Part shown: positions 23,530 through 32,461 of the stretch, in pieces
Numbering within the stretch: the first letter of the stretch is position 1
Layout: every line of letters starts with the position of its first letter
Source: Microbacterium capsulatum
GTDB lineage: Bacteria; Actinomycetota; Actinomycetes; Actinomycetales; Microbacteriaceae
Reading direction: 5' to 3'
DNA: 64,000 nucleotides
Assembly: GCF_030865425.1 (NCBI RefSeq)
Contig: NZ_JAVFCB010000007.1
Coordinates: 57,674-121,673, forward strand
The notes under the pieces: generated by a model
Told to the model about the DNA's origin: nothing
The model's database searches: none
What the model saw: the letters and a program-made list of their open reading frames with translations, nothing else
Made by a program: the position numbers and the translations under genes

Positions 23530-24651
23530 GTGACCACCCCCTTCCCGGCCGACGTCTACGCGGCCCGCCTCGACCGTGCCCGTGCCCTGACCCTGGAGGC
23601 CGGCCTGGACGCGATCGTCGTGGGGCCAGGCCCCGACCTGGCCTATCTGCTGGGCGTGGAGGGCGACACGATCGAGCGCCTCACCGCGCTGGTGATCCGC
23701 GCAGTGGGCGAGCCGACCGTGGTCGTGCCGCGGATGGAGCTCGCCAAGGTGCGCGACACCGCCGTCGGCACCTTGGGCCTGGCCGTGTCGGACTGGGTGG
23801 ACGGCGAGGATCCGTACGCGCTGGTCGCCGCCGCGATGCCCGCCGCGCCCGCCCGGGTCGGCGTCTCGGACGCCCTGCCGGCACTGCACGTGATCCCGAT
23901 CGCCGACCGTCTCGGTGTGCGCGCCGAGCTCGCGACGCCGGTGCTGCGCGAGGGCCGGATGATCAAGGACGCCGCCGAGATCGCCGAGCTGCGCCGTGCC
24001 GGCGCCGCGATCGACGCCGTGCACCGCCGGGTGCCCGGGCTGCTGCGCGCCGGCCGCACCGAGCGCGAGGTGGCCGCCGACATCGCCGCCGCGATCGTCG
24101 AGGAGGGACACCGCACGGTCGAGTTCGTCATCGTCGGATCGGGCCCGAACGGAGCGGATCCGCACCACGAGGTGTCGGATCGCGTGATCCGGGATGGCGA
24201 GATCGTGGTCGTCGACATCGGCGGCGCGGTGCCGGCCGGGTACAACTCCGACAGCACGCGCACGTACGTCGTCGGCGCGCCGGATCCCGAGGCCGCCCGC
24301 CGCATCGCCGCGCTGGTACAGGCGCAGCAGGCAGCGGTCGATGCGGTCCGCCCCGGCGTCACCGCCGAGGAGGTCGACGCCGCCGCCCGGACCGTGCTCG
24401 CCGAGGCGGGCCTCGGCGAGGCGTTCCTGCACCGCACCGGCCACGGCATCGGCGTCTCGGTGCACGAGGAGCCCTACATCGCGCCGGGCAACGCCCTGCC
24501 GCTGCGCGAGGGCATGGCGTTCAGCATCGAACCCGGCATCTACTTCCCCGGCGAGTGGGGTTCGCGGATCGAGGACATCGTCGTCGTCACGGCCGACGGC
24601 TGCGAGCGCCTGAATCTCGCCCCGCACGGTCTGACGCCCGCCGGGGCCTGA
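23530..24651 (+). CDS. pepQ: M24-family Xaa-Pro aminopeptidase
   Basis: A 373-aa protein. A creatinase-like N-terminal domain (residues 1-130) precedes the pita-bread metallopeptidase domain. Metal ligands are seen in VVVDIGG (Asp), YNSDSTRTY (Asp), HRTGHGIGVSVHEEP (His), FSIEPGIY (Glu) and GSRIEDIVVVT (Glu). It removes N-terminal residues preceding proline from peptides. GTG 23530 is the start. It is convergent with the peptide transporter operon, a fitting metabolic neighbour. Confidence 0.88.
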   Translation: MTTPFPADVYAARLDRARALTLEAGLDAIVVGPGPDLAYLLGVEGDTIERLTALVIRAVGEPTVVVPRMELAKVRDTAVGTLGLAVSDWVDGEDPYALVAAAMPAAPARVGVSDALPALHVIPIADRLGVRAELATPVLREGRMIKDAAEIAELRRAGAAIDAVHRRVPGLLRAGRTEREVAADIAAAIVEEGHRTVEFVIVGSGPNGADPHHEVSDRVIRDGEIVVVDIGGAVPAGYNSDSTRTYVVGAPDPEAARRIAALVQAQQAAVDAVRPGVTAEEVDAAARTVLAEAGLGEAFLHRTGHGIGVSVHEEPYIAPGNALPLREGMAFSIEPGIYFPGEWGSRIEDIVVVTADGCERLNLAPHGLTPAGA

Positions 24652-24697
24652 CCGGCGCAGCCTCCTGCTCCGCCGCCTCCGGATCCGCGCCGTCGCC

Positions 24698-24817
24698 CCC
24701 GTCCCCACCTCGGAAAACGGAGAGGCGGACGGGTCGCCACGGCGTGTCGACGCGGATCCGGACGGGGCGCGCCGCATCCCTCTCCGTTTTCCGGCTTGCG
24801 ACGGAGATGGGGACGGG
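24698..24817. repeat. bipartite long inverted repeat, family D
   Basis: Outer arms CCCGTCCCCA (24698-24707) and TGGGGACGGG (24808-24817), and inner perfect 14-bp arms GGAAAACGGAGAGG (24712-24725) and CCTCTCCGTTTTCC (24779-24792). It occupies most of the 178-bp convergent spacer between pepQ and oppF. Confidence 0.75.
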
Positions 24818-24829
24818 CGACGTCCCGCC

Positions 24830-25684
24830 TCAGTGCACCCGGTCCAGGGCCTCGGGGATGTCGATCGACCAGGACGACGGCGCCTCGGACGCGGGGGCGG
24901 CGGGCAGCTCGCCCTCGCCGTCGGGGTGCGGGATCGCGGCGAGCAGTGCCTCTGTATAGGGGTGCACCGGGTTCGCCCACACGAGCGGGGTCGCTCCGGA
25001 CTCCACTATCCGGCCCTTGTACATCACCGCGACGCGGTCGGCCATGAGTCGCACCACGGACAGGTCGTGCGAGATGAACAGCATCGCGGCGCCCGAGGCG
25101 ACGCACAACTCGCGCATCATGGCGGCGACCGAGGCCTGCGCCGAGGCGTCGAGGGCCGAGATCGGCTCGTCGGCGACGATCAGGTCGGGCTTGGCCGCGA
25201 GCGCCCGCGCGATCGCGACGCGCTGCCGCTGCCCGCCGGACAGCTGGTACGGGTAGCGGTTCTCCAGGGCGGGGGAAAGGCCGACCGCCTTCAGCCAGTG
25301 CGACGGCGCCTCGGTGTCGAGGCCGCGGGCACGGGCCGCACGGGATCCCTCCGCGATCTGCTGGGCGACGCGGATCCGCGGGTTCAGTGAGGAGTTCGGA
25401 TCCTGGAACACCATCTGGATCGCGGTGAGCTCCTTGGGCCGGGTGCGCAGGCCGAGCGGCTGCACCGGGCGGTCGCGGTAGAGCACCGAGCCGTCACGGG
25501 GCTTCTCCATGCCGATCACCGCGCGTGCGGTCGACGACTTGCCGCAGCCGCTCTCGCCGACGAGGGCGAGCACCTCGCCGGGGCGGATGTCGAACGAGAC
25601 CCCGTCGACGGCACGGAACGCGATGCGGCCGCCGTATTCGACGACGAGGCCGTCGACGTGCAGCACGGGCTTCTGGTCGGTCAT
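24830..25684 (-). CDS. oppF: peptide ABC transporter ATP-binding protein OppF type
   Basis: A 284-aa ABC ATPase. Walker [11 protein letters not shown]-loop with [12 protein letters not shown], signature LSGGQRQR, Walker [13 protein letters not shown], and H-loop FISHDLSVV. The C-terminal oligopeptide-transporter extension ([16 protein letters not shown]) is typical of OppF/DppF. Pairs with OppD to power import. It is the last gene of the operon and overlaps oppD by 4 bp. Confidence 0.92.
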   Translation of the reverse strand: MTDQKPVLHVDGLVVEYGGRIAFRAVDGVSFDIRPGEVLALVGESGCGKSSTARAVIGMEKPRDGSVLYRDRPVQPLGLRTRPKELTAIQMVFQDPNSSLNPRIRVAQQIAEGSRAARARGLDTEAPSHWLKAVGLSPALENRYPYQLSGGQRQRVAIARALAAKPDLIVADEPISALDASAQASVAAMMRELCVASGAAMLFISHDLSVVRLMADRVAVMYKGRIVESGATPLVWANPVHPYTEALLAAIPHPDGEGELPAAPASEAPSSWSIDIPEALDRVH

Positions 25685-26535
25685 CGCGTCTCCTCGGGGT
25701 CGACGTCGGAGCCGGCGCCGGAGCCCGGCTCATCCACGAGCGAGTCCTGCGCGTCCGGCATCGCGTCGAGCAGCTCGCGGGTGTAGGCGTGCTGCGGATC
25801 CTGGAAGATCTGCCGGCGGGACCCTGCCTCGACGATGAGGCCGCCGCGCATGACCGCGACCTCGTCGGCCACGGCGCTCATCACGCCGAGGTCGTGCGTC
25901 ACGAGCAGCACCGCGAGGTCGCGCTCGGTGGCCAGGTCGCGGAGCAGGTGCAGAATGCCCGCCTGAACGGTCACGTCGAGCGCGGTCGTCGGCTCGTCGG
26001 CGAGCAGCACCTCGGGCTCGCAGGCCAGAGCGATCGCGATCGCGATGCGCTGGCGCTGCCCGCCGGAGAACTGGTGAGGATACTTCTGCAGCGCCTCCTC
26101 CGGGTTCGGTACCCGGACCAGGGCGAGCAGCTCGGCTGCCTTGGCGCGCGCCGCGGACCGCGACAGCCCGAGGTGGGCGCGCATGCCGTCGGCGAGCTGG
26201 GATCCGACGGTGATCTGCGGGTGCAGGCTGGCCGACGGATCCTGGAACACCATGCCGATGCGCTTGCCGCGCACCCTCCGGTACGCGCTGCCGGCCATCC
26301 CGACGAGCTCGGTGTCGCCGCCGAGGACGATCGAGCCCGACGCCGTGCCGCCCGCGGGCAGCAGGCCGAGGATCGCCATGGCGGTCATGCTCTTGCCGGA
26401 TCCCGACTCACCGGCGAGGCCCTGGATCCGTCCCGGCACGAGGTCGAGCGAGATGCCCTTGACGACCTCGGTGCGATGGTTCCGGCTCTGCCCGAGCTCG
26501 ACACGCAGGTCGCGGATCGAAAGCGCGGCGGTCAT
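25681..26535 (-). CDS. oppD: peptide ABC transporter ATP-binding protein OppD type
   Basis: A 284-aa ABC ATPase. Walker [21 protein letters not shown], signature FSGGQRQR, Walker [12 protein letters not shown], switch LVTHDLGVM, and the terminal [17 protein letters not shown] extension. It starts at ATG 26535, overlapping the oppC stop (ATGA). All nucleotide-binding residues are intact. Confidence 0.92.
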   Translation of the reverse strand: MTAALSIRDLRVELGQSRNHRTEVVKGISLDLVPGRIQGLAGESGSGKSMTAMAILGLLPAGGTASGSIVLGGDTELVGMAGSAYRRVRGKRIGMVFQDPSASLHPQITVGSQLADGMRAHLGLSRSAARAKAAELLALVRVPNPEEALQKYPHQFSGGQRQRIAIAIALACEPEVLLADEPTTALDVTVQAGILHLLRDLATERDLAVLLVTHDLGVMSAVADEVAVMRGGLIVEAGSRRQIFQDPQHAYTRELLDAMPDAQDSLVDEPGSGAGSDVDPEETR

Positions 26536-27458
26536 GCGGCCACCTCCCCGGTCGCGGCGGCGGCCGACACCGCGGTCGGCGCCTCGGCCTCGCGCTCGCG
26601 CGCGGCGAGCGGGTCGAGGGCGTCGCGGAGCGAGTCGCCGATGAAGTTGAACGCCATCACGATGCTGAGGATCGCAAGTCCCGGGAACAGGCCCAGCCAC
26701 CAGGCCGAGGTGTTCTGCATGGCCGCGGCGATCATCGTGCCCCATTCCGGAGTCGGCGGCTGCGCGCCGAGACCGAGGAAGGACAGGCCGGAGAGGAGCA
26801 GGATCGCGGTGCCGATGTCGAGCGAGGCGAGCACGAGCACGGGACCGGCGATGTTCGGCAGCACGTCGCGTGCGAGCGATCGGATCGGGGAGGATCCGAG
26901 CAGGCGTCCCGCGATCACGTAGTTCTGCGTGCGCAGGCCGAGCACGAGCGACCGGGTGATGCGGGCGTAGGGCGGCCAGGCGACGATGATGCCGGCGATG
27001 ACCGCGTTCATGATGGACGGGCCGAGCGACGCCGCGATCACCATGGCGAGGATCACTGTCGGGAAGGCCATCACCATGTCGGTGATGCGCATCAGCACCT
27101 CGTCGACCCAGCCGCCGAGGTATCCGGCGACGGCGCCGACGATCGTCCCGACGATCATCGCGCAGACGACGAGCATGAGGGCGAGCGGGATCGTGGTCTG
27201 CGCGCCGACGAGCAGGCGCGAGAACACGTCGCGGCCGTTCACGTCGGTGCCCATGATCGCATCGGCGCTCGGCGGCGCGAGGCGTGGCAGGTTCTGCGCG
27301 AGCGGGTCGTGCGGGGCGATCCACGGGGCGAGGATCGCGACGACGATCCAGGCCAGCGCGATCACGGTGCCGACGAGGGCGAGCGGGGTGCGCCAGGCGC
27401 GCGGCAACCAGGGCCGCCGGCGCTTCGACGCGAACTTGGAAGGGACGACGAGGTTCAC
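26532..27458 (-). CDS. oppC: peptide ABC transporter permease OppC type
   Basis: A 308-aa permease with an N-terminal OppC-specific helix (LALVGTVIALAWIVVAILAPW) and a six-helix BPD_transp_1 domain with the EAA loop (EVLMRITDMVMAFPTVILAMV and downstream GFGSSP-like RLLGSSPIRSLARDVLPNI). It pairs with OppB to form the membrane channel. It overlaps both neighbours by 4 bp. Confidence 0.92.
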   Translation of the reverse strand: MNLVVPSKFASKRRRPWLPRAWRTPLALVGTVIALAWIVVAILAPWIAPHDPLAQNLPRLAPPSADAIMGTDVNGRDVFSRLLVGAQTTIPLALMLVVCAMIVGTIVGAVAGYLGGWVDEVLMRITDMVMAFPTVILAMVIAASLGPSIMNAVIAGIIVAWPPYARITRSLVLGLRTQNYVIAGRLLGSSPIRSLARDVLPNIAGPVLVLASLDIGTAILLLSGLSFLGLGAQPPTPEWGTMIAAAMQNTSAWWLGLFPGLAILSIVMAFNFIGDSLRDALDPLAAREREAEAPTAVSAAAATGEVAA

Positions 27459-28522
27459 GACAGCCTCACTCGCGGGTCCAGGACGCCGTACAGCACGTCG
27501 ACGACGAGGTTGATGATGAGGTAGATGACGCCGACGACGAGGCCGACGCCGGTGACGGCGAGCAGATCGAGGTTCTTCGACGCGTTGTAGGCGTAGGTGC
27601 CCAGGCCCGGCCAGGCGAACACGGCCTCGACGAGCACGGTGCCGGAGAGCAGGCTGCCGAAGGCGATCCCGACGAGCGTGAGGATCGGCAGAGCCGCGCC
27701 GCGCAGCACGTACCCGATGACGACGCGGCGTCCGCTGAGGCCCTTGGCGCGGGCGGCGCGGGCGTAGTCCATGTCGAGCACCTCGAGCACCGAGGTGCGC
27801 ACGAACCGGGTGAGGGTGGCGATCGTGAACAGGCTCAGCACGAGCACCGGCAGGGCGAGGTGGCTGGTCGCGTCGAAGAAGCCGACCGAGTCGCCGTTGA
27901 GCAGGAAGTCGATCGTGTAGAAGCCGGTGATCCGCGGGGGCGGGGTGATCGTCGGCGAGATCCGGCCGGATCCGCTCACCCAGTGCAGGTTCATGAAGAA
28001 CAGCTGGTAGGTGAGGATCGCCATCCAGAAGGTGGGGATGCTCAGGCCGATCAGGGTGACCACGCGCACGACCTGGTCGGTGACCTTGCCGCGGCGATAG
28101 GCGGCGAGCGTGCCCAGAACGATCGCGACCGCGAGGCTGACGATGATGGCGTAGAAGGCGATCTCGCCGGTCGCGGGCACGGCCTTGGCGAGGTCGTCGA
28201 CGACGGGGCGACCGGTCGTCATCGAGGTGCCGAGGTCGCCCTGGAAGAGGTTGCCGACGTAGCGGAAGAAGCGGATCCAGACCGGCTGGTCGAGTCCGTA
28301 CTTCTCCCGGAACGCGGCGACGGTGGCCGGGTTCGACGAGGCGCCCTCGCCGAGGGCCGCGCGCACCGGATCGCCGGGGACGATCACGGTGAGCGAGAAG
28401 GTGACCAGCAGGATCCCGAACAGGAGGATCACGCTCGTCACGGCACGGCGGGCGAGGAACCGCAGCAGGGTGTGCTGCGACGTCCGCACCGTGCGGGTGG
28501 CGATGGCTTGGGTCTGCGTCAA
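27455..28522 (-). CDS. oppB: peptide ABC transporter permease OppB type
   Basis: A 355-aa permease. It starts with a long cytoplasmic N-terminus followed by the first helix (SVILLFGILLVTFSLTVIVPGDPVR) and a second conserved segment (YGLDQPVWIRFFRYVGNL) typical of OppB/DppB. The EAA loop is RAARAKGLSGRRVVIGYVLRGAALP. It is separated from the binding protein gene by a 73-bp spacer with a strong hairpin. Confidence 0.92.
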   Translation of the reverse strand: MTQTQAIATRTVRTSQHTLLRFLARRAVTSVILLFGILLVTFSLTVIVPGDPVRAALGEGASSNPATVAAFREKYGLDQPVWIRFFRYVGNLFQGDLGTSMTTGRPVVDDLAKAVPATGEIAFYAIIVSLAVAIVLGTLAAYRRGKVTDQVVRVVTLIGLSIPTFWMAILTYQLFFMNLHWVSGSGRISPTITPPPRITGFYTIDFLLNGDSVGFFDATSHLALPVLVLSLFTIATLTRFVRTSVLEVLDMDYARAARAKGLSGRRVVIGYVLRGAALPILTLVGIAFGSLLSGTVLVEAVFAWPGLGTYAYNASKNLDLLAVTGVGLVVGVIYLIINLVVDVLYGVLDPRVRLS

Positions 28523-28555
28523 CGTCGGCGCTTCCGTCTCGGGGGATCAGGGGAC

Positions 28556-28588
28556 GGCGGGGCCGGGACCCGAAGGCCCGACCCCGCC
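28556..28588 (-). terminator. strong hairpin between binding-protein and permease genes
   Basis: Arms at 28556-28567 and 28577-28588 pair over 12 positions with one wobble, around a 9-base loop, and no T-tract follows. Such hairpins after binding-protein genes usually protect the upstream message and reduce read-through, so that the solute-binding protein is made in excess. Confidence 0.6.
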
Positions 28589-28595
28589 GCGGGAG

Positions 28596-30182
28596 TCACT
28601 TCGCGGGGTGCAGCGTGCGCAGGTCGAGGGTCCAGGTCACGTTGTACTCGAGACCGGCCACCTTGGTGGAGCTCGCGAGGTTGATGCCGGGGACGATCAG
28701 CGGCACGAACGGACCGGAGTCCTGCATGGCCTTCGCGTAGTCGCTGAACGCGGAGTTGCGCGCGTCGACCGTGGTCGCGTTCTGCGCCTTCGTGACGAGG
28801 CCCGCGATCGTGCTGTCGGCGGTCGTCGGCCACCCGGCGCGCAGGCCGACCTTCTGACCCGGGCCGAACGGCAGGAACGAGGACGAGTCGGCGTAGTCGG
28901 GGCCCCAGTACCAGAGCGAGAACGCCTCCTGGGCCTTCACGTAGGGCTGGACCTCGGTGGCGAACGGCGCGGGGGCGAGGCTCGCGTTGATGCCGACGGC
29001 CTTCAGCTGCTCCTGCACGCGCTCGGCGACCGGGGTGAACTCCACGCCGCCGACCGGGTTGTCGTTCGGGAACTGCAGCTTGATCGCCTCGCCCTTGTAG
29101 CCCGACGCGGCCAGAGCGTCCTTGGCCTTCGCGAGATCCTGCGCGGCACCGGTCTTGTTCGCGCCGGGGAACATCGGCGGGATGACGCCGGTGGCCTGCA
29201 CGGCGCCGGATCCGGCGAGCTCGAGGAGCTTCTTGTAGTCGAGCGCGTAGCGGACGGCCTCGGCGAACTTCGGGCTCGCGGTCACGCCGCCGACGTTCTT
29301 GTCCTGGTTGATGAGCAGGAACAGGGTCTCGGCGGAGGGAGCCGAGTTCACCGTAAAGCCGCTGCCGAGGTTCTTCACCTGGTCGCCGGAGAGGTCGACC
29401 GCCACGTTCGAGTCGCCGCCCTTGAGGTTGGTGAGCTGAGTGGACGACTGCGAGATGTTGCGGACCACGATCTTGTCGTAGGCCGGCTTGTCGGTGCCGT
29501 CGTACTTGTCGTTCTTCACCAGCACGACCTGCGTGTTGAGGTCGAGGGACTGCAGCTTATAGGGACCGGAGCCGGCGGAGTTGGCGTCGAGCCACGACTT
29601 CGCGGCATCGGAGTTGTCGGTCTTGCCGCCGTTCTTCTCGACGGCCTTCGAGTTCAGGATCGCGAGCGACGGGTTGGTGACGATCGCGGGCAGCTGCAGC
29701 GACGGGGTCTTGGTCGTCAGCTTGACCGTCTTGTCGTCGACCTTCGCGACCGTGATCCCGGCCATCAGGAAGTTCGCCTTGGAGTCCGTGATGCCGGCGA
29801 CGCGGTCGAGCGAGAAGACGACGTCGTCCGCGGTGACCGGGGTGCCGTCGGAGAACTTGCGGCCGTCCTGGATCGTGAAGGTGAACTCGGTGGCGTCCGC
29901 GTTCTGCTTCATGGTCGCGAGGTCCGGCTTCGGGGTGCTCGAGTCGGCGCCCTGGAAGGTGAGCAGCGTGTCGTAGACGGCGTGCAGCACCATGTTGCCG
30001 GTCGGCACGTAGTTGCGGCCCGGGTCGCCGGTCTCGAGCGAGAACGCGGTGTCGACGACGAGCGTACCGCCCCCGGAGGAGCTGTTCGAGTTGTTCGCGG
30101 AGTTGCCTCCGGAGCAGCCGGCAAGCGCGATGGCGGCCACGGCGATGAGCGCAGCGGCGGCGTGGCGATGGGAACGAGCCAC
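28596..30182 (-). CDS. oppA: family 5 extracellular solute-binding lipoprotein (OppA/DppA type)
   Basis: About 528 aa. The N-terminus MARSHRHAAAALIAVAAIALAGC is a lipoprotein signal with lipobox LAGC, then a Ser/Asn/Gly-rich linker. The body is the SBP_bac_5 family (FTFTIQDGRKFSDGTPVTADDVVFSL, YADSSSFLPF). The start is set at GTG 30182 because AGGAGG sits exactly 6 bases upstream. The ATG at 30197 would read the Shine-Dalgarno itself as Arg-Arg-Arg. It captures oligopeptides outside the membrane for OppBCDF. It is the first gene of the operon and divergent from the Lrp-type regulator. Confidence 0.88.
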   Translation of the reverse strand: MARSHRHAAAALIAVAAIALAGCSGGNSANNSNSSSGGGTLVVDTAFSLETGDPGRNYVPTGNMVLHAVYDTLLTFQGADSSTPKPDLATMKQNADATEFTFTIQDGRKFSDGTPVTADDVVFSLDRVAGITDSKANFLMAGITVAKVDDKTVKLTTKTPSLQLPAIVTNPSLAILNSKAVEKNGGKTDNSDAAKSWLDANSAGSGPYKLQSLDLNTQVVLVKNDKYDGTDKPAYDKIVVRNISQSSTQLTNLKGGDSNVAVDLSGDQVKNLGSGFTVNSAPSAETLFLLINQDKNVGGVTASPKFAEAVRYALDYKKLLELAGSGAVQATGVIPPMFPGANKTGAAQDLAKAKDALAASGYKGEAIKLQFPNDNPVGGVEFTPVAERVQEQLKAVGINASLAPAPFATEVQPYVKAQEAFSLWYWGPDYADSSSFLPFGPGQKVGLRAGWPTTADSTIAGLVTKAQNATTVDARNSAFSDYAKAMQDSGPFVPLIVPGINLASSTKVAGLEYNVTWTLDLRTLHPAK

Positions 30183-30206
30183 AGCTCTCCTCCTCATTGA
30201 GATGGA

Positions 30207-30222
30207 CAGGTCAAACGACCTG
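30207..30222. promoter_or_regulatory. perfect palindrome in opp/lrp divergent spacer (candidate operator)
   Basis: CAGGTC-AAAC-GACCTG is a perfect 6-bp inverted repeat located 25 bp upstream of oppA and 81 bp upstream of the divergent Lrp/AsnC gene. Position and symmetry fit a regulator site controlling both genes. Confidence 0.4.
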
Positions 30223-30302
30223 ATCGGGTTTTCCGGCACTATATCCGAGGGATCGACCCAGTTTCGAGAATTCGATTGTCACGCTTCCATCACTACGGCA
30301 AT

Positions 30303-30887
30303 ATGTCCAGCATGACTGACGATCTCCCGTCCACATCTGGACGATCCGCACCCGTGATCGACGAAATCGCGTACGACATCCTCCGCGCGCTGCGCCGGAA
30401 CGGACGGATCTCGATCGCCGCCCTCGCTCAGGAGGTCGGGATCTCGCGTGCCAGCGCCTACTCGCGGATCGAGTCGCTGACCCGCGCCGGCATCATCACG
30501 GGCTACACCGCCGAGGTCGACACCACCCGCCTCGGCCTCGGCGTCAGCGCACTCGTGTTCTGCACGATCCAGCCGCAGTCGTGGACGTCGTTCCTGCAGG
30601 CGATCGGCGAGATGCCCGACGTCGAGTCGGCGCGGGTGATGACCGGCGAGCACGACGTCATGCTCATCGTGCGCAGCGTCGACATGGAGTCCATGCAATC
30701 GCTCGTGATCGGCACGATCGCGGACCGCCCCGAGGTCATGAAGGTCGAGACCGCGATCGTGATGGGCGAGCTGTTCAGTCGGCCGTTCGTGCTGCCCGGC
30801 GACATTCCGCGGCGCGATCCGATCGGCGTGGACAGCGGTCTGATGCGGTTCACGCGCACCGACCAGAGCCGGGGAACCAGGATCTGA
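30303..30887 (+). CDS. Lrp/AsnC family transcriptional regulator
   Basis: A 194-aa regulator. An AsnC-type helix-turn-helix (IDEIAYDILRALRRNGRIS then ALAQEVGISRASAYSRIESL, about residues 20-60) is followed by an AsnC/RAM ligand domain (VESARVMTGEHDVMLIVRS). A roughly 40-residue C-terminal tail after the domain is longer than usual. ATG 30303 or 30312 are both possible starts. Divergence from the opp operon suggests it controls peptide uptake in response to an amino acid, which is inference. Confidence 0.88.
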   Translation: MSSMTDDLPSTSGRSAPVIDEIAYDILRALRRNGRISIAALAQEVGISRASAYSRIESLTRAGIITGYTAEVDTTRLGLGVSALVFCTIQPQSWTSFLQAIGEMPDVESARVMTGEHDVMLIVRSVDMESMQSLVIGTIADRPEVMKVETAIVMGELFSRPFVLPGDIPRRDPIGVDSGLMRFTRTDQSRGTRI

Positions 30888-30904
30888 CGATCCCGCAACC
30901 CGGA

Positions 30905-31246
30905 TCAGACCTGCAGGCAGACGCTCACGTGGTCCACGCCGTCGACGGCGAAGTCCTCGATGAGCCGGATCCGGCCGTCCTCGGCGCGCTCGGCACGGCT
31001 GACCGCGTCGCCGCGCACGACGGATCCGTCGCTCGCGAGGGCGTGCGCGAACGAGACGCGCACCTCGGCGTCGACGACCTCCCCGACGAACCGGCCCTCG
31101 GTGACGGTGTCGCCGGTGTACTCACCCCAGATCAGCCTGCCGTCCTGGTGGTACGCGAAGGTCGTCGGGGCGTCCGGATCGACGGCGCTGGCCGTCGAGG
31201 AGACCATGGCGAAGCGCAGCCCGTCGAGGCAGAGGGAGGAAGGCAT
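30905..31246 (-). CDS. small beta-rich protein of the actinobacterial N-acetylglutamate synthase-like annotation group
   Basis: A 113-aa protein made of alternating beta-type segments: TTFAYHQDGRLIWGEYTGDTV, EGRFVGEVVDAEVRVSFAHAL and GRIRLIEDF. The pattern YHQxGxLxWxxYxG resembles short actinobacterial proteins often labelled n-acetylglutamate synthase without evidence. I expect a lipocalin- or barrel-like fold and make no enzymatic claim. ATG 31246 is chosen because the upstream frame is low in similarity. It converges on the Lrp-type gene with 17 bp between. Confidence 0.65.
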   Translation of the reverse strand: MPSSLCLDGLRFAMVSSTASAVDPDAPTTFAYHQDGRLIWGEYTGDTVTEGRFVGEVVDAEVRVSFAHALASDGSVVRGDAVSRAERAEDGRIRLIEDFAVDGVDHVSVCLQV

Positions 31247-31385
31247 GACGACGAGTATGGACCCACGCTGCCCGGTCGGCGCAAATCCGGATGCCGTCGC
31301 ATGCCTCTCGCATGCCGCCACCGGGACGCGAATCGACGGCGTCGGAATGACATTCCTCCGGCCGCGGAAATCTATTAACAGGTTC

Positions 31386-31432
31386 ATCCACATGTGGATT
31401 ACTTGACTCGGGTCCGATTGATCCGATATACC
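31386..31432 (+). promoter_or_regulatory. palindrome and orphan promoter-like sequence
   Basis: ATCCACATGTGGAT (31386-31399) is a perfect palindrome. Four bases later TTGACT (31403-31408), an 18-bp spacer and TATACC (31427-31432) form a good promoter pointing right, yet no + strand gene follows for 1.7 kb. Reading left, a TTAATAG-like -10 could serve the 30905-31246 gene. A small RNA or regulatory region is possible. Confidence 0.35.
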
Positions 31433-31461
31433 GCCGCGATCAGGGGGTTCTCGTACGGGAG

Positions 31462-31540
31462 CCGTGTCCCGGTTTCTGCTGCGGAACCGCCCTTCCCGCG
31501 ACCGGAATCGGGACACGGTGGTGCCGATTCCGGGACACGG
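31462..31540. repeat. inverted repeat with duplicated right arm, family E
   Basis: CCGTGTCCCGG (31462-31472) is complementary to CCGGGACACGG (31530-31540) and, over ten bases, to CGGGACACGG at 31509-31518, so two alternative stems can form. It lies between the small beta-rich gene and the PAP2 gene. The remaining bases of the 322-bp spacer show no coding signal I can support. Confidence 0.6.
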
Positions 31541-31568
31541 TCGGAAGGCCGGGCCGCGGGGCCGCCCG

Positions 31569-32390
31569 TCAGGAGATCCGGCGGAAGACCCGGTTGCCCG
31601 CGGCGGCCAGCCCACTGCCCACCGCGAGGATCGCCGCGCTGCCGCCCGCGTAGGCGATCGTGCGGTGGCTGCCGTGCTGCTCGACGGTGACGTAGATCAC
31701 GACGAAGGCGATCAGCGCGACGACGCCGCTCCCGACCGCGATCCACCACACCGCCGGGAGCGAGCGTGCCGGGCGGGATGCTCTCGGCACTCGCCAGACG
31801 ACGAGGGCGAGGCCGCCCACGCAGCCGCAGGCGCCGACGAGAACGAAGGCGGCGACGACGTCGCTCGGACGATGCCATTGGTGGATCAGCAACAGGATCC
31901 CGGTGAGCACCGCGAAGGCACCGCCCAGGACCGCCGCCAGGGGGCGCCAGCGCGGCGGGGAGACCAGGAAGACCGCGAACGCCGCGGCGGCCGCGACCGT
32001 TGCATGCCCGGATGGGAATGAATTGCTGAGGAGGTCCGTCGCGCCGGTCTGCGCCCGGGTCAGGAACACGTGCTTGGCGAGCTCGGCGAGCACCGAGGCG
32101 ATGGCTCCCACCCCGAGCGCGACCACGATGTGCTTGGGCCGCCGGGTGGCGGCGCCGATGACCAGCGTGAGCAGGATGCCGCCGCCGAGCGCGACGTACG
32201 GGACGTTGCCGAGCACAGCGCCGGACAACCGATAGATCAGGTCGTGCTGATCAGCGGCGCCGGCGAACGCGCGCTCGTCGACGACCTGCCCGACGTAGGT
32301 GCGGACGAAGAGGAAGTACGTCGCCACGAACGCGACGACGAGCGCTGCGCCGCCCGCGACGAGCGGCCACGTCTCTCGATGTGCCGGCAC
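31569..32390 (-). CDS. PAP2 superfamily membrane phosphatase
   Basis: A 273-aa protein with about seven hydrophobic helices. The PAP2 phosphatase motifs are SFPSGHATVAA (residues about 125-135) and LIHQWHRPSDVVAAF (about 167-181), providing the catalytic histidines. The earlier KHVFLTRAQTG supplies the K...R part of the first motif. Likely an undecaprenyl-pyrophosphate or lipid phosphate phosphatase active on the outer face of the membrane. An extra pair of helices at the C-terminus follows the core. Confidence 0.85.
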   Translation of the reverse strand: MPAHRETWPLVAGGAALVVAFVATYFLFVRTYVGQVVDERAFAGAADQHDLIYRLSGAVLGNVPYVALGGGILLTLVIGAATRRPKHIVVALGVGAIASVLAELAKHVFLTRAQTGATDLLSNSFPSGHATVAAAAAFAVFLVSPPRWRPLAAVLGGAFAVLTGILLLIHQWHRPSDVVAAFVLVGACGCVGGLALVVWRVPRASRPARSLPAVWWIAVGSGVVALIAFVVIYVTVEQHGSHRTIAYAGGSAAILAVGSGLAAAGNRVFRRIS

Positions 32391-32461
32391 GGCATCATCA
32401 TGCCATCCGCGGCTGTGCGTCGCGTCCGGAGGGGACCGCGACCGTCGTCCGCGCCGGAAGG

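Noticed and set aside
30183..30239. ATG 30197 as the start of the solute-binding protein
   Set aside because: That ATG is followed by AGGAGGAGA, which is a perfect ribosome site for the GTG at 30182. Translating it would give an unnatural Arg-Arg-Arg before the signal peptide.
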